A stretch of DNA of 64,000 bases from assembly GCF_014647215.1 (NCBI RefSeq), contig NZ_BMOT01000007.1:181782-245781 (forward strand). The letters run 5' to 3'. Both the position numbers and the translations under genes were made by a program. The stretch's first letter is position 1. Each line of letters opens with the position of its first letter. Under the pieces are notes generated by a model, which saw only the letters and a list, made by a program, of their open reading frames with translations, was not told the DNA's origin and made no database searches. Positions 17,221-26,200 of this stretch are shown in pieces. Origin of the DNA: Shewanella aestuarii. Lineage in GTDB: Bacteria > Pseudomonadota > Gammaproteobacteria > Enterobacterales > Shewanellaceae.

Positions 17221-17880
17221 ATGAATGACACTTTATCCGATGCACCTAGTCATTGCCCGCTTTGTCATCATGATCAGTTGGCCTTTTTTCATCAAGATAA
17301 AAGGCGTGCTTATTTTCAGTGCCAGCAATGTCAGCTTGTCACTGTACCAGCGGCATTTTATCTTGATGAAGTTGCAGAAAAAGCGTTTTATGATTTGCAC
17401 GATAATACCGTGGCAGATGAAGGCTATCAGCGCTTTTTATCGCGTACACTCACTCCGGTATTAGATGCCATTCAGCCTGATGCTAAAGGACTTGATTTTG
17501 GCTGCGGAGAAGGTGCGGTATTGAGCAAAATGGCCGCTAAACAAGGTGTGTCAGTTAATAATTACGACTTATTTTATTTCCCTGAGCAGGGACAGCTTCA
17601 GCAGCAATATGATTTTGTTACTATGACAGAGGTGCTGGAGCACATTGCCGATGCTCAGCAGGTGTTTAAGCAGCTACAAGGTTTGTTAAAACCTTCTGGT
17701 TTATTAGCAATAATGACTAAACGTGTTCGTGACCATGCGGGTTTTATTAATTGGCATTATAAGCATGACCCTACACATATTAATTTCTACAGCGAGGCTA
17801 CCTTTGAGTGGATCGCGCAAGCCTACCAATGGCAATTAGAGATCATCGATAACGATGTGGTGTTTTTTAGGGTCCCTTAA
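17221..17880 (+). CDS. Class I SAM-dependent methyltransferase with N-terminal zinc ribbon
   Basis: 219 aa. Two CxxC pairs at the N-terminus (C12/C15 in CPLC and C34/C37 in CQQC) form a probable zinc ribbon. The SAM-binding glycine motif LDFGCGEG is at residues 91-98. MTEVLEHI matches motif post-I/II, and the C-terminal part (KRVRDHAGFINWHYKHDPTH) is typical of a group of methyltransferases of unknown substrate. The zinc ribbon could suggest a nucleic-acid or protein target. Last gene of the DTW group; I see no terminator after it. Confidence 0.8.
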   Translation: MNDTLSDAPSHCPLCHHDQLAFFHQDKRRAYFQCQQCQLVTVPAAFYLDEVAEKAFYDLHDNTVADEGYQRFLSRTLTPVLDAIQPDAKGLDFGCGEGAVLSKMAAKQGVSVNNYDLFYFPEQGQLQQQYDFVTMTEVLEHIADAQQVFKQLQGLLKPSGLLAIMTKRVRDHAGFINWHYKHDPTHINFYSEATFEWIAQAYQWQLEIIDNDVVFFRVP

Positions 17881-18000
17881 ATCACATACATTAACTAGCG
17901 CGTTTTAAACCGAGAGCCTTAAACCTCAGCTAGGGATAGTGGTTTCAATCTTGAAAATAAAGATTTGCAAATAAATCGATACAATTGTTTTTCTCTCGCC

Positions 18001-18232
18001 ATGTCAAAAAAATTAACAATTTTGCAAAATAAAGGTAAGTTAGCCAGTATTGCTGCTCATGCAATAAAGAACGCTGGGCGCCATTGCTGAAACCATCATT
18101 GACTCTGGTTACCCTGTTAGGGTGAAGTATCCCGAATTAGTTGCCCAAATGAGTCCTTTAATTGAAGTGCTTGTCGGCCCTTATATGTTAATTGGGCCTG
18201 GCACTTGGTGCAGCACAATAGTTATTAGATAG
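18001..18232 (+). pseudogene. Decayed small ORF, SPOR-like remnant
   Basis: A frame from the ATG at 18001 gives MSKKLTILQNKGKLASIAAH and continues to a stop at 18088-18090. A second frame, open from ~18068 to a TAG at 18230-18232, reads AIAETIIDSGYPVRVKYPEL, then VLVGPY, before ending shortly after. The GYPV...VLVGPY pattern resembles the second half of a SPOR (peptidoglycan-binding) domain. One +1 shift near 18075-18082 would join the two. It lacks a ribosome site and lies in an otherwise empty ~370-base gap (17881-18248), so I call it a gene remnant with low confidence. Confidence 0.35.
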
Positions 18233-18248
18233 CTCAAAGGAGCGAGAT

Positions 18249-19577
18249 ATGAAACGTACGTTAAGCGCATTAATGTTACTGGCAGGATTGCTAAGTACAT
18301 CGAATGCAAATGCAACAACAGCCAAAGATATTAATAGTTTTACGCTTGATAATGGCATGAAAATTATGGTGTTAGAGGATGGGTCAATTCCTAATGCCAA
18401 CATGTACTTATTCTGGAAGGTAGGCTCGCGCAACGAAGTCCCTGGCATAACCGGTATTTCGCATTTTTTTGAACACATGATGTTCAATGGCTCAAAAAAG
18501 TTTGGTCCAAAAATGTTTGACCGCACAATGGAAGCTGCTGGCGGGGCGAACAATGCCTACACCACAGAAGATATGACAGTGTATACCGATTGGTTTCCAG
18601 CTAACGCATTAGAAACGATTTTTGATTTAGAAGCTGACCGCATCGCATATTTAGATATTAACGCTGAAATGGTTGAAAGTGAGCGTGGCGTGGTGCAATC
18701 AGAGCGCACAACGGGCTTAGAAAACTCAAATTGGCGTACGATTCAAGAAGCGTTAAAAGGTGTGGCATTTTCAGCCCACCCATACAGCTGGTCAGTGATC
18801 GGTTATGAATCTGATATCGCAGCATGGTCATTAGAAGACTTACAGCAATATCATAAAACCTATTATGCTCCGAATAATGCAGTGGTTGTGATTGTTGGTG
18901 ATGTGAAATTAGCTGAAGTTAAAAAGTTAGCTAACCAATATTTTGCACCTATCCCCGCCCAAACACCGCCTAAAGCTGTGCGCACCTTAGAGCCAGTACA
19001 GCAGGGCGAGCGTAGGGTATTTGTGAAAAAAGAGTCTGCTAGCACCCCGAATGTGATGCTGGCCTACCATATTCCAGCGACTAGCCATGCTGATTACTAT
19101 GCACTGGATTTATTAAGTTCTATTTTAAGTCAAGGTAATAGCTCTCGCTTTTATCAAGGTTTAGTTGATAAACAAATTGCTACCGCTGCTGAAACATATA
19201 TGCCAATGTCGTTCGACCCTAACTTGTTTTACATTTTAGGTGTTGCGAATTCGGGTGTTGAAGCCAACACGCTTGAATTAGCATTACTTGAACAAATTAA
19301 CTTAATTGCCAGTCAAGGTGTGACGGCAGAAGAGTTAGAAAAAGTGAAAAACATCAAATTAATTAATTTTTATCGCGACATGGAAACCATTAATGGCAAA
19401 GCCAATACGCTAGGGACTTATGAGATGTATTTTGGTAGTTTCGAAAAGTTGTTTGATGCGCCTGAGCGCTATAACACAGTCACTCCTGCGGATATCCAAC
19501 GGGTGGCACAAACCTATTTAATTCGAGCTAATCGTACAGTAGGGGTGTTAGCTGCCACAGAGGAGAGCGACAAATGA
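18249..19577 (+). CDS. M16 zinc peptidase, catalytic subunit type
   Basis: 442 aa with signal peptide (MKRTLSALMLLAGLLSTSNA). The inverted zinc motif HFFEH is at about residues 73-77, and the downstream glutamate is provided by ESERGVVQSER. This is the arrangement of active insulinase/pitrilysin-family (M16) subunits. The ribosome site AAAGGAG is 6-7 bases before the ATG. Its last four bases (ATGA) overlap the next gene, a partner M16 protein without the zinc motif, so the pair is probably a periplasmic heterodimer. Substrate unknown. Confidence 0.9.
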   Translation: MKRTLSALMLLAGLLSTSNANATTAKDINSFTLDNGMKIMVLEDGSIPNANMYLFWKVGSRNEVPGITGISHFFEHMMFNGSKKFGPKMFDRTMEAAGGANNAYTTEDMTVYTDWFPANALETIFDLEADRIAYLDINAEMVESERGVVQSERTTGLENSNWRTIQEALKGVAFSAHPYSWSVIGYESDIAAWSLEDLQQYHKTYYAPNNAVVVIVGDVKLAEVKKLANQYFAPIPAQTPPKAVRTLEPVQQGERRVFVKKESASTPNVMLAYHIPATSHADYYALDLLSSILSQGNSSRFYQGLVDKQIATAAETYMPMSFDPNLFYILGVANSGVEANTLELALLEQINLIASQGVTAEELEKVKNIKLINFYRDMETINGKANTLGTYEMYFGSFEKLFDAPERYNTVTPADIQRVAQTYLIRANRTVGVLAATEESDK

Positions 19578-21019
19578 GACTAATAAAACAATCCATTAAA
19601 TTGTCGCTATCGGCTTTAGCTATTGCCAGTGCCTTGTCGTTAACTGGGTGCGCAACCACGGTTAAAAACACTGCGGTTACTGTCGTCGAAACGGGCAGTT
19701 TTAGCTTGCCACAATACCAAACCGTTAGCTTATCTAATGGCCTTAAGGTGAATTTAATGGTGCAAAAAGAAGTGCCGTTAATTACTTTAAGCGCCGTGGT
19801 GCGAGCAGGGGCGGTTAATGACACCACCTCAGGCTTGGCTAGCATAACGGCTCAGGGTTTAATGCTAGGTGCTGGTGGCCAATCTAAGGCGGAAATTGAA
19901 CAAACGCTTGATTTTATGGGGGCAAGTTTGAATACTGCCGCTGATCAAGAAGGCAGTTATATTAATGCCAGTTTTATGACAAAAGATATCGATAAAGTAC
20001 TGCCTATCTTCAGTCATGTGGTAATGGCTCCTGATTTCGATACGACTGAATTTGCCAAACTACAGCAACGTGAAATAATGGGGTTGTCGCAGCAAAAAGA
20101 AAGTCCTCGAGCTGTTATTGGACGTTACTTTAACAAATTGGTATTTGGTGAGCATCCTTATGCCAACCCAAGTTCAGGTAACAGCGAATCCATTGCTACG
20201 TTAACAATTGAACAGTTGCGCGCTTTCCATAAGGGGTACTACCAGCCAAGTAATATGACCATCAGTGTCGTAGGAGATTTTGACCCACAGCAAATACAAG
20301 CTAAGTTAGAACAGACTTTTGGCGCGTGGCAAAATACTGAAGTCGTTGCTCAGGCTGATTTAAGCCAAGGTTTGCCACAAATGAGCCAAAGCAAAGTGCT
20401 TTTAGTGGATAAATCCGATGCGATTGAAACCACCTTTGTGATTGGCGGTATGGGGATCAGTTATGATAATCCTGATTATGTAGGTTTAACTGTGGTGAAT
20501 ACCATTTTAGGCGGCCGCTTTACCTCGTGGTTGAATGATGAGCTAAGGGTTAATGCGGGTTTAACCTATGGAGCACGTTCAGGGTTTGTGCCTTATTCAA
20601 AAGCCGGCGTTTTCCAAATCAGCACATTTACTAAGGCGGAAACCACTAAAGAGGCAATGGACTTAGCGTTAAAAACCTATTCTAGACTTTGGCAAACGGG
20701 CATAGACCAAGCGACGCTAGACTCAGCAAAAGCTTATGTCAAAGGACAATTTCCACCCAAGTTTGAAACGGCCAGTCAACTGGCAGGGTTAATGTCAGAT
20801 ATGTACCTATATGGTTTTGATGATAATTTCATTAATCAATTCCAAGCTAAAGTTGATGGCTTAACCTTAGAGGAAACACAACGTTTGGTGAAGCAGTACT
20901 TCCCACAACAGCATTTACAGTATGTGTTGATTGGTAATGCCAGCAAAATTGCCGATATTGCCAAACAGTATGGCGAAGTGACTCAGGTTGATATTAAAGA
21001 CAGTGGTTTTGGTCAGTAA
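19574..21019 (+). CDS. M16 peptidase-like lipoprotein, non-catalytic subunit
   Basis: 481 aa. Lipoprotein signal ending LSLTGC, so probably membrane-anchored in the periplasm. It has the M16 two-domain fold. The place of HxxEH is taken by ASITAQGLMLGAGG, so the zinc site is lost. The R/Y substrate-binding element is kept (GRFTSWLNDELRVNAGLTYG). Mitochondrial and bacterial M16 heterodimers pair one zinc subunit with one such inactive subunit, and it overlaps the catalytic gene by 4 bases. Lipid anchoring of this partner could tether the complex. Confidence 0.9.
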   Translation: MRLIKQSIKLSLSALAIASALSLTGCATTVKNTAVTVVETGSFSLPQYQTVSLSNGLKVNLMVQKEVPLITLSAVVRAGAVNDTTSGLASITAQGLMLGAGGQSKAEIEQTLDFMGASLNTAADQEGSYINASFMTKDIDKVLPIFSHVVMAPDFDTTEFAKLQQREIMGLSQQKESPRAVIGRYFNKLVFGEHPYANPSSGNSESIATLTIEQLRAFHKGYYQPSNMTISVVGDFDPQQIQAKLEQTFGAWQNTEVVAQADLSQGLPQMSQSKVLLVDKSDAIETTFVIGGMGISYDNPDYVGLTVVNTILGGRFTSWLNDELRVNAGLTYGARSGFVPYSKAGVFQISTFTKAETTKEAMDLALKTYSRLWQTGIDQATLDSAKAYVKGQFPPKFETASQLAGLMSDMYLYGFDDNFINQFQAKVDGLTLEETQRLVKQYFPQQHLQYVLIGNASKIADIAKQYGEVTQVDIKDSGFGQ

Positions 21020-21036
21020 TTATCATTGACGCGGAA

Positions 21037-21067
21037 AAAGACCCACTAATCAGTGGGTCTTTTGTTT
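21037..21067 (+). terminator. Rho-independent terminator after the M16 pair
   Basis: AAAGACCCACT, loop AATC, AGTGGGTCTTT, followed by TGTTTT: an 11-bp stem with U-rich tail, 18 bases after the stop codon. Confidence 0.9.
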
Positions 21068-21114
21068 TATAGCGTGTATATTTTTAAATAGCATTTTTTA
21101 AAGAGTTTGATTAA

Positions 21115-21720
21115 ATGGCGAAAATATCCGCAGATGTTTCATTGATAGAAAATTCCAGTGACGAAATAAATGCACGCTCATCCCTTTACCCGCCGACCAC
21201 AACCACGGATGCAGACACGCCTTGGTGTCATGTTCAAGAAACCATGAATCTGTTGATTTTGGCCATGGCGCAAATTGAATTAGGTTTAGAGGATGGCGAT
21301 CAAAAAGTGGCAAGTTTAGGTGATCTCTTTACTGATATGGCGACTCATCAGCAGCAAGTTAATCAATATCTAGCTGCACAAAAAGATACTCCGCAAGCCA
21401 TTACTGAGCACGGTCTGCAATTGGCTGCAAAGGTGAATCAAGGTGTGATGGCTTTTCAATTTTACGACAGGCTATCACAACGTTTACAGCATGTTGTAAA
21501 CGGTTTGGGATTAACCAAAGAAGTACTAGGCGACCAACATGCTAGGCATACCCGTGCGGCTTGGCAGCAGGTCAATCAACAAATAAAAAATGGTTATTCA
21601 TTAGAGGAAGAGCGTGCACTGTTTGATTGTATTCTGCAAGGAGGCACGCTGGCACAGGCTTTAGATCTTTATCAACAGCACAAGAAAAAGCCTCAAGAAG
21701 ATGACATTGAATTGTTTTAA
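21115..21720 (+). CDS. Helical protein of unknown function
   Basis: 201 aa, no signal peptide, mostly helical, acidic. A central motif VMAFQFYDRLSQRLQHV (~residues 110-126) recalls the helix of CheZ-like and other chemotaxis-linked four-helix proteins in which Q/D residues face a partner, but I cannot assign it to a family. The first ~35 residues look disordered (SSLYPPTTTTDADTPW). It ends in DDIELF. The following gene starts inside its 3' end (20-base overlap), suggesting co-expression. Confidence 0.7.
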   Translation: MAKISADVSLIENSSDEINARSSLYPPTTTTDADTPWCHVQETMNLLILAMAQIELGLEDGDQKVASLGDLFTDMATHQQQVNQYLAAQKDTPQAITEHGLQLAAKVNQGVMAFQFYDRLSQRLQHVVNGLGLTKEVLGDQHARHTRAAWQQVNQQIKNGYSLEEERALFDCILQGGTLAQALDLYQQHKKKPQEDDIELF

Positions 21721-22234
21721 ACTCAGTTGGTGGGTCATCATTACTCTCTTAGGTGCTTCGCCGATATCGGCATTTGCGACCAAGGTATCGCTAGATGCTA
21801 TTTGTCCTAGTTTAAGTGGTGAGTGGCAAGGTAGTGCCGCTAACCCTAATGGGGCATCAAAACGAGTGACTAGCTCCATTATGTGTTCTGCTGATGGGCG
21901 CAATATGTATATTAGTGTTAGCCAAGGTGCGCGGTTTGTGAATAGCGAAACCTGGTGGTTTCGTCAGCGCGGCAGTGATATTGAATTAGTGTATTCTGAT
22001 GGTATCAATGCGGATATTTATCAAACGTTAACTTTATATCAGCAAGCGGGTGGATTTGCCTTTTTAGGTGCAGGCGAGATTAAGCAGCGACCCGCATTGA
22101 TCCGCCTTTCATTTGACGCTCAATCAGTAGATGCCCAAACTCAGTGGTTATGGCAGCAAAGTGCCCATTTTTTGGATGATGATAGTGATCATTATCAGGT
22201 AGTAAGAGGCATCAGTTTGATGCCCGTAGAGTGA
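21701..22234 (+). CDS. Exported protein of unknown function
   Basis: 177 aa. Signal peptide-like N-terminus (MTLNCFKLSWWVIITLLGAS, then PISAFA before TKVS), so probably periplasmic. The mature part has alternating strands and two cysteines (AICPSLSGEW and IMCSADG) that could form a disulfide. The opening CPSLSGEWQGSA is reminiscent of small lipocalin-like or META-like beta proteins, but no family is recognised. It overlaps the previous gene by 20 bases in another frame, with AAGAAG just upstream of the ATG. Confidence 0.65.
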   Translation: MTLNCFKLSWWVIITLLGASPISAFATKVSLDAICPSLSGEWQGSAANPNGASKRVTSSIMCSADGRNMYISVSQGARFVNSETWWFRQRGSDIELVYSDGINADIYQTLTLYQQAGGFAFLGAGEIKQRPALIRLSFDAQSVDAQTQWLWQQSAHFLDDDSDHYQVVRGISLMPVE

Positions 22235-22329
22235 GCATTGCTATTTGACTCAGTCATTCGCTTTATTAAGCAAAAAGTGCTCTGCTTAAGTGATCCTTTT
22301 AAATGAAAAACTTAGGTAGGACTATATGG

Positions 22330-22662
22330 TTAGCCCCAAATATACCAAGCAAAACATAACCAGCTTAAACCCAACAAACAAATCAACCCCCACGCTAGCG
22401 GGGTCATCTGGGATGATTCATTAAACTCTAACTCTAACTCGGGTTCATCATGCTGAGCTCGTTGTTTTTGTTTAACTTGTTGTTTACGTGCTTTATCGCT
22501 TTGTCTGGCCTTAGCCTTTTGCTGCTTTTTGTATTCAGCAATACCTTTTTCAATGCCACTGGCAATCAGCTTAGTTTGCTCTTTAGTCTGCCCCTCTTTT
22601 TGGGTCGACTTGGCAATCATCACCGCTTGTTGCTGAGTTTCGCTTGAAATGGGTTGCTTCAT
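22330..22662 (-). CDS. DUF2956 domain-containing protein
   Basis: 110 aa. The family signature is clear: [16 protein letters not shown], then [20 protein letters not shown] and [15 protein letters not shown] basic middle and a C-terminal transmembrane helix ([20 protein letters not shown]) follow. Function unknown. The ATG overlaps the trmL stop by four bases, so it is translated from the trmL transcript. The same pairing occurs, to my knowledge, in related marine gammaproteobacteria. Confidence 0.85.
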   Translation of the reverse strand: MKQPISSETQQQAVMIAKSTQKEGQTKEQTKLIASGIEKGIAEYKKQQKAKARQSDKARKQQVKQKQRAQHDEPELELEFNESSQMTPLAWGLICLLGLSWLCFAWYIWG

Positions 22663-23123
22663 TGAGCACCCACAAAATCAAGTTGTCGCCAAGCTTCATA
22701 GCTAATAATGGCAACAGAATTTGATAAGTTAAGACTGCGACTGTTAGCTGTCATAGGTATACGCAGCCTTTGTTCTAAAGGGGTAGCGTTAATAATATCC
22801 ATAGGTAAGCCACGGGTTTCAGGGCCAAATAACAGCACATCATCTTCGGCGAAAGCGATTTGGGTATGTGGACGACTGCCCTTGGTGGTGCAAGCCATGA
22901 TACGTTTTCCCGCCATAGCAACCAGAAAATCATCATAATTCTTATGGCGTGTCACGCGAGCTAAATCCGCATAATCTAAACCCGCACGTCGCAATTTTTT
23001 TTCTTCTAAATCAAAACCAAGAGGCTCGATAAGGTGTAAATGTGAACCATTATTGGCACATAAACGAATAATGTTTCCCGTGTTTGGGGCGATTTCTGGC
23101 TCGTAAAGGGCGATATGAAACAT
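22659..23123 (-). CDS. trmL: tRNA (cytidine(34)-2'-O)-methyltransferase
   Basis: 154 aa, SPOUT-superfamily enzyme that 2'-O-methylates the wobble base (C34/U34) of leucine tRNAs using SAM. The N-terminal [20 protein letters not shown] and the C-terminal knot motifs [30 protein letters not shown] are near-diagnostic for TrmL. The length equals the usual ~155 residues. It is the first gene of a two-gene unit with the DUF2956 gene. Confidence 0.94.
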   Translation of the reverse strand: MFHIALYEPEIAPNTGNIIRLCANNGSHLHLIEPLGFDLEEKKLRRAGLDYADLARVTRHKNYDDFLVAMAGKRIMACTTKGSRPHTQIAFAEDDVLLFGPETRGLPMDIINATPLEQRLRIPMTANSRSLNLSNSVAIISYEAWRQLDFVGAQ

Positions 23124-23208
23124 GCTGACCTACCTCAAAAAATAACGGTGCATTATAGCTGAACTTGTCACAAGCTCCATGATTAACTGTGTTTATTCAT
23201 GGCGAGTA

Positions 23209-23949
23209 TCAAGATTTTGGCATCAATGCGTTTAGATCTGATAAAGGGCGGTACCCTTGACGCTTTAATTGTGCCAGCACAAAGTTGCTGTCTTTACATT
23301 GTTTATTTACCCAAACCCCGATAGGAAAACGCCTAAATACCAGAGCAGAATCTTGAATTAATGCCGTTGGAAAGCCTATTTTTTCAGTAGCATAGTAAAT
23401 GGCATTCATGTCACCATAAACATAGTCGACGCGGTTTTTTAGTAAAAGGTTAACTCCTTGCTCTAAGGTGTCGACTAACAAAAGTGTGGCACCCGCATCG
23501 ACAAATTCTTTGACCACCCCTTTAGGCATTTGCATTCGTAATTGAGCGACAACTTTGCCAGATAATTCATTACCTAGGAAAACCTCAGGTTCGGCTAATC
23601 GAAACAGCTTAAGTTCAATTGTTTCTTTAAATAGTGGCACCAAGACATGATCTTTATTCGGTGAAATTGGTGGAAAAAAACTTAAACACCATTGACCTTT
23701 ATCTACCCGATTATGGGCTCTTGCTGGCGACAAAAACTGCGCATTAATACTGACAGGGGAGTGTGTGAAGGCTTGGGCTAATTTGTCATATGCTATGCCG
23801 TATTCGGGCTCTTTTTCTGTAAGGTATGGCGGATATTCAAGAGCAATAACACTAATCGATTGGGCATAGGAACACGGCGCAAAAAAAAGAGCGGCAAAAA
23901 GATATAGAAGGATATGATTAGAAAAGTTCTGAACAGCCTGAGAATGCAT
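23209..23949 (-). CDS. Periplasmic solute-binding protein (family 3-like)
   Basis: 246 aa with a signal peptide ending PCSYAQ. The start of the mature part (SISVIALEYPPYLTEKEPEYGIAYDKL) and the later QGVNLLLKNRVDYVYGDMNA resemble family-3 solute-binding proteins as found in amino-acid uptake and in orphan Shewanella/Vibrio proteins. No ABC-transporter genes are adjacent, so it is either an orphan binding protein or a sensor-type protein; the ligand is unknown. The ATG at 23949 has AAGGA 6 bases upstream. Confidence 0.75.
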   Translation of the reverse strand: MHSQAVQNFSNHILLYLFAALFFAPCSYAQSISVIALEYPPYLTEKEPEYGIAYDKLAQAFTHSPVSINAQFLSPARAHNRVDKGQWCLSFFPPISPNKDHVLVPLFKETIELKLFRLAEPEVFLGNELSGKVVAQLRMQMPKGVVKEFVDAGATLLLVDTLEQGVNLLLKNRVDYVYGDMNAIYYATEKIGFPTALIQDSALVFRRFPIGVWVNKQCKDSNFVLAQLKRQGYRPLSDLNALMPKS

Positions 23950-24057
23950 GAATATCCTTATTCGTTAAATGCGCTGAGTTTTATCGGGGTGGACGCAATA
24001 ATGATAGCAGTTTTTGCCCTGTAGTAGAGATTATAATGTATTTTGGTGTCATGGTGC

Positions 24058-25431
24058 TTAGAAGGTATTAAGCGGTAAAACTATTTTAATCAGCAAGCCA
24101 TGTGGTGAGGTGTTTACTGCTTTAATACTGCCTTGGTGTATATGAATAGCCGCTTGAGTAATGGCTAATCCTAATCCCCATCCACCGCTATCTCTGTCGC
24201 GGGCATCATCAGGTCGATAAAAGGGTCTAAAAATCGCGTTAAGCTCTTTTTCATCTATCCCTTTACCGTCATCCTGAATTTCAATTATTACCTGTGTACC
24301 TTGCAGTACTGCGGTTATGCTGACGTGTTTATTGGCGTAGCGAATGGCATTACGTAATACGTTTTCGATGGCGCGGCACAAAGGTTTTGGGTAGTGCTCA
24401 AAGGCAAGGTGGTCATCGATAGCAATATGCAGCAGCTTGTGTTGCTGTTCAGCTTCAAACTCAGCATCATCTAACACTTGGCTGAGGGTTTCATTCAGCT
24501 CGGTGTGGATCCGAACTTCGCTAGCATTGAGTGTGACCCTTGAAAGCGTTAACAGCTCACCAATTAAGTCATCTAATTGGGTGGCTTCATATTCAATACG
24601 AGATAATTCTGTGGTGTCCTGACCTTTTTTACGCGCCAAGGCCAGTGACAGTTTTAAGCGGGTTAGCGGGGTTCTTAGCTCGTGAGAGATATCACCCATC
24701 AGCCTTTGTTGGTTTTGCATCATGGTTTCAATTGAGTCTGCCATACTGTTAAAGGCTTGAGCCAACTGGCCAATTTCATCGCTTCGGCTGATGGTCGATT
24801 TATCTGCACGATGCGATAAATCCCCTTTAGCAAGCGCATTCGCACTGTGTTTTAAGCTATTCAGAGGTTTGCTGAGATGCCAGGCAAGTAGCCCGCATAA
24901 CAAGCCGGAGAATAAAATCGCGATAGTGGCGGTGAGTAATTTGTTTTCCGAAAAATACAAAAACCAAGGCCGAGGATGGTTGGCGGGTATTCTGCCATAC
25001 ACCTGAAAGGTTTGTTGATTAGCGCTGAAAGATAACGGCCCAAATATTAGCTCATTTCTAAACTGGTGACTCATTGGTTGTTTGGCATCTTCTGCCATCA
25101 ATAAAAATTGTCTTAATGAACGGGGGACTTTACGACTATTAATCACTTGGCCATCGCTATTGGTTACATAAATGCGTAATGGTCTGTCGCGCTTTGAATA
25201 CTGTCGTTGAAGTTGATTTAGCCTGTTTGAGTTAAGAATATCGGGTGACAGCTGAATATCTTCGACTACTTTATGCAGAGCTTGCTGTAATCGAGCATCT
25301 AATGGTGCACGGTCATGGCTTTGCAGCAACATGGGCAGCATTAACACTAATGCAATAGTAAGAGAGCTGCATAGCCAGAAGCCAATCAGTAACTTAAAAA
25401 ATAATCTATTTAATGGGGCAGTAGTTCGCAT
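24058..25431 (-). CDS. cpxA: Cpx envelope-stress sensor histidine kinase
   Basis: 457 aa. Order: TM1 (~residues 10-35), periplasmic sensor domain, TM2 (~165-185), HAMP, dimerisation domain with the phosphorylated histidine in GDISHELRTPL (~H250), and ATPase domain (N box NVLRNAIRYA, G boxes DDGKGI and GLGLAI). The FYRPDDARDRDSGGWGLGL stretch matches E. coli CpxA closely. I start it at the ATG at 25431, which shares one base with the cpxR stop (TAATG); a TTG at 25443 is the alternative. It senses envelope protein stress and phosphorylates CpxR. Confidence 0.92.
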   Translation of the reverse strand: MRTTAPLNRLFFKLLIGFWLCSSLTIALVLMLPMLLQSHDRAPLDARLQQALHKVVEDIQLSPDILNSNRLNQLQRQYSKRDRPLRIYVTNSDGQVINSRKVPRSLRQFLLMAEDAKQPMSHQFRNELIFGPLSFSANQQTFQVYGRIPANHPRPWFLYFSENKLLTATIAILFSGLLCGLLAWHLSKPLNSLKHSANALAKGDLSHRADKSTISRSDEIGQLAQAFNSMADSIETMMQNQQRLMGDISHELRTPLTRLKLSLALARKKGQDTTELSRIEYEATQLDDLIGELLTLSRVTLNASEVRIHTELNETLSQVLDDAEFEAEQQHKLLHIAIDDHLAFEHYPKPLCRAIENVLRNAIRYANKHVSITAVLQGTQVIIEIQDDGKGIDEKELNAIFRPFYRPDDARDRDSGGWGLGLAITQAAIHIHQGSIKAVNTSPHGLLIKIVLPLNTF

Positions 25432-26117
25432 TAGGGGATCCAAATGTAACCTCTGCCTCGCAACGTTTTTACCCGAGCGCGGCCATCGGTTCGTTCGGGC
25501 AGCTTTTTGCGCAAGTTAGATAAATGCATATCTAAGCTGCGGTCAAATGGCATCAATTTTTTACCTAATACATTTTCGCTTAACGTCTCTTTGGTGACTA
25601 ACTCTCCCGCACTGGAGATCAGATTAAGCAACAGGCTAAATTCAGTGGAGGTTAAGATGATTAATTGATCGTTGCAAAAGGCTTCTTGTCGAGTAGGGTC
25701 TAGGCATAAATCACCCAGTGTGACGGAGTTACTCGCTGCTTGCTCTTGTCCGCTAGCGTTTGAACGGCGCAGAATAGCCCGAATTCGCGCGATTAATTCA
25801 CGATCATTGAAGGGCTTTGGTAGGTAATCATCAGCGCCAATTTCTAAGCCGATAACTCGGTCAATTTCATCACCGCGAGCGGTTAACATTAGTACGGGGG
25901 TTTGCTTACGTTTACGTATGCCTTTTAAAACTTCAAACCCACCCAGTTTGGGCAGCATGACATCTAATAAGATAAGGTCGCAGTCAGAGTCTAATGCTAA
26001 CGCTAACCCCGCTTGACCATCATAAGCTTGGCTGACGACAAAACCTTCCATTTCTAGAAGTTGAGTTAATAATTCTGATAATCCGACATCATCATCAATA
26101 AGTAAAATTCGATTCAT
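25431..26117 (-). CDS. cpxR: Cpx response regulator (OmpR family)
   Basis: 228 aa. Receiver domain with D52 (DLILLDVMLPKLGG) and the K101 region DDYLPKPFNDRELIARIRAI, nearly identical in pattern to E. coli CpxR. C-terminal OmpR-type winged helix (FSLLLNLISSAGELVTKETL). I start it at the ATG at 26117 (GAGGG 6 bases upstream), not at 26144. It lies 83 bases after the thioredoxin/CcdA fusion gene on the same strand and directly before cpxA. A consensus CpxR box at 27790-27804 indicates it controls the divergent cpxP-like gene and possibly this operon. Confidence 0.94.
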   Translation of the reverse strand: MNRILLIDDDVGLSELLTQLLEMEGFVVSQAYDGQAGLALALDSDCDLILLDVMLPKLGGFEVLKGIRKRKQTPVLMLTARGDEIDRVIGLEIGADDYLPKPFNDRELIARIRAILRRSNASGQEQAASNSVTLGDLCLDPTRQEAFCNDQLIILTSTEFSLLLNLISSAGELVTKETLSENVLGKKLMPFDRSLDMHLSNLRKKLPERTDGRARVKTLRGRGYIWIP

Positions 26118-26200
26118 TTCAGCCCTCAATATGCATATAAACACTTTAGCTTAAGGCGGGCTGAGATGACATCATCATTGCACAGTTTTACATTAGTCGG

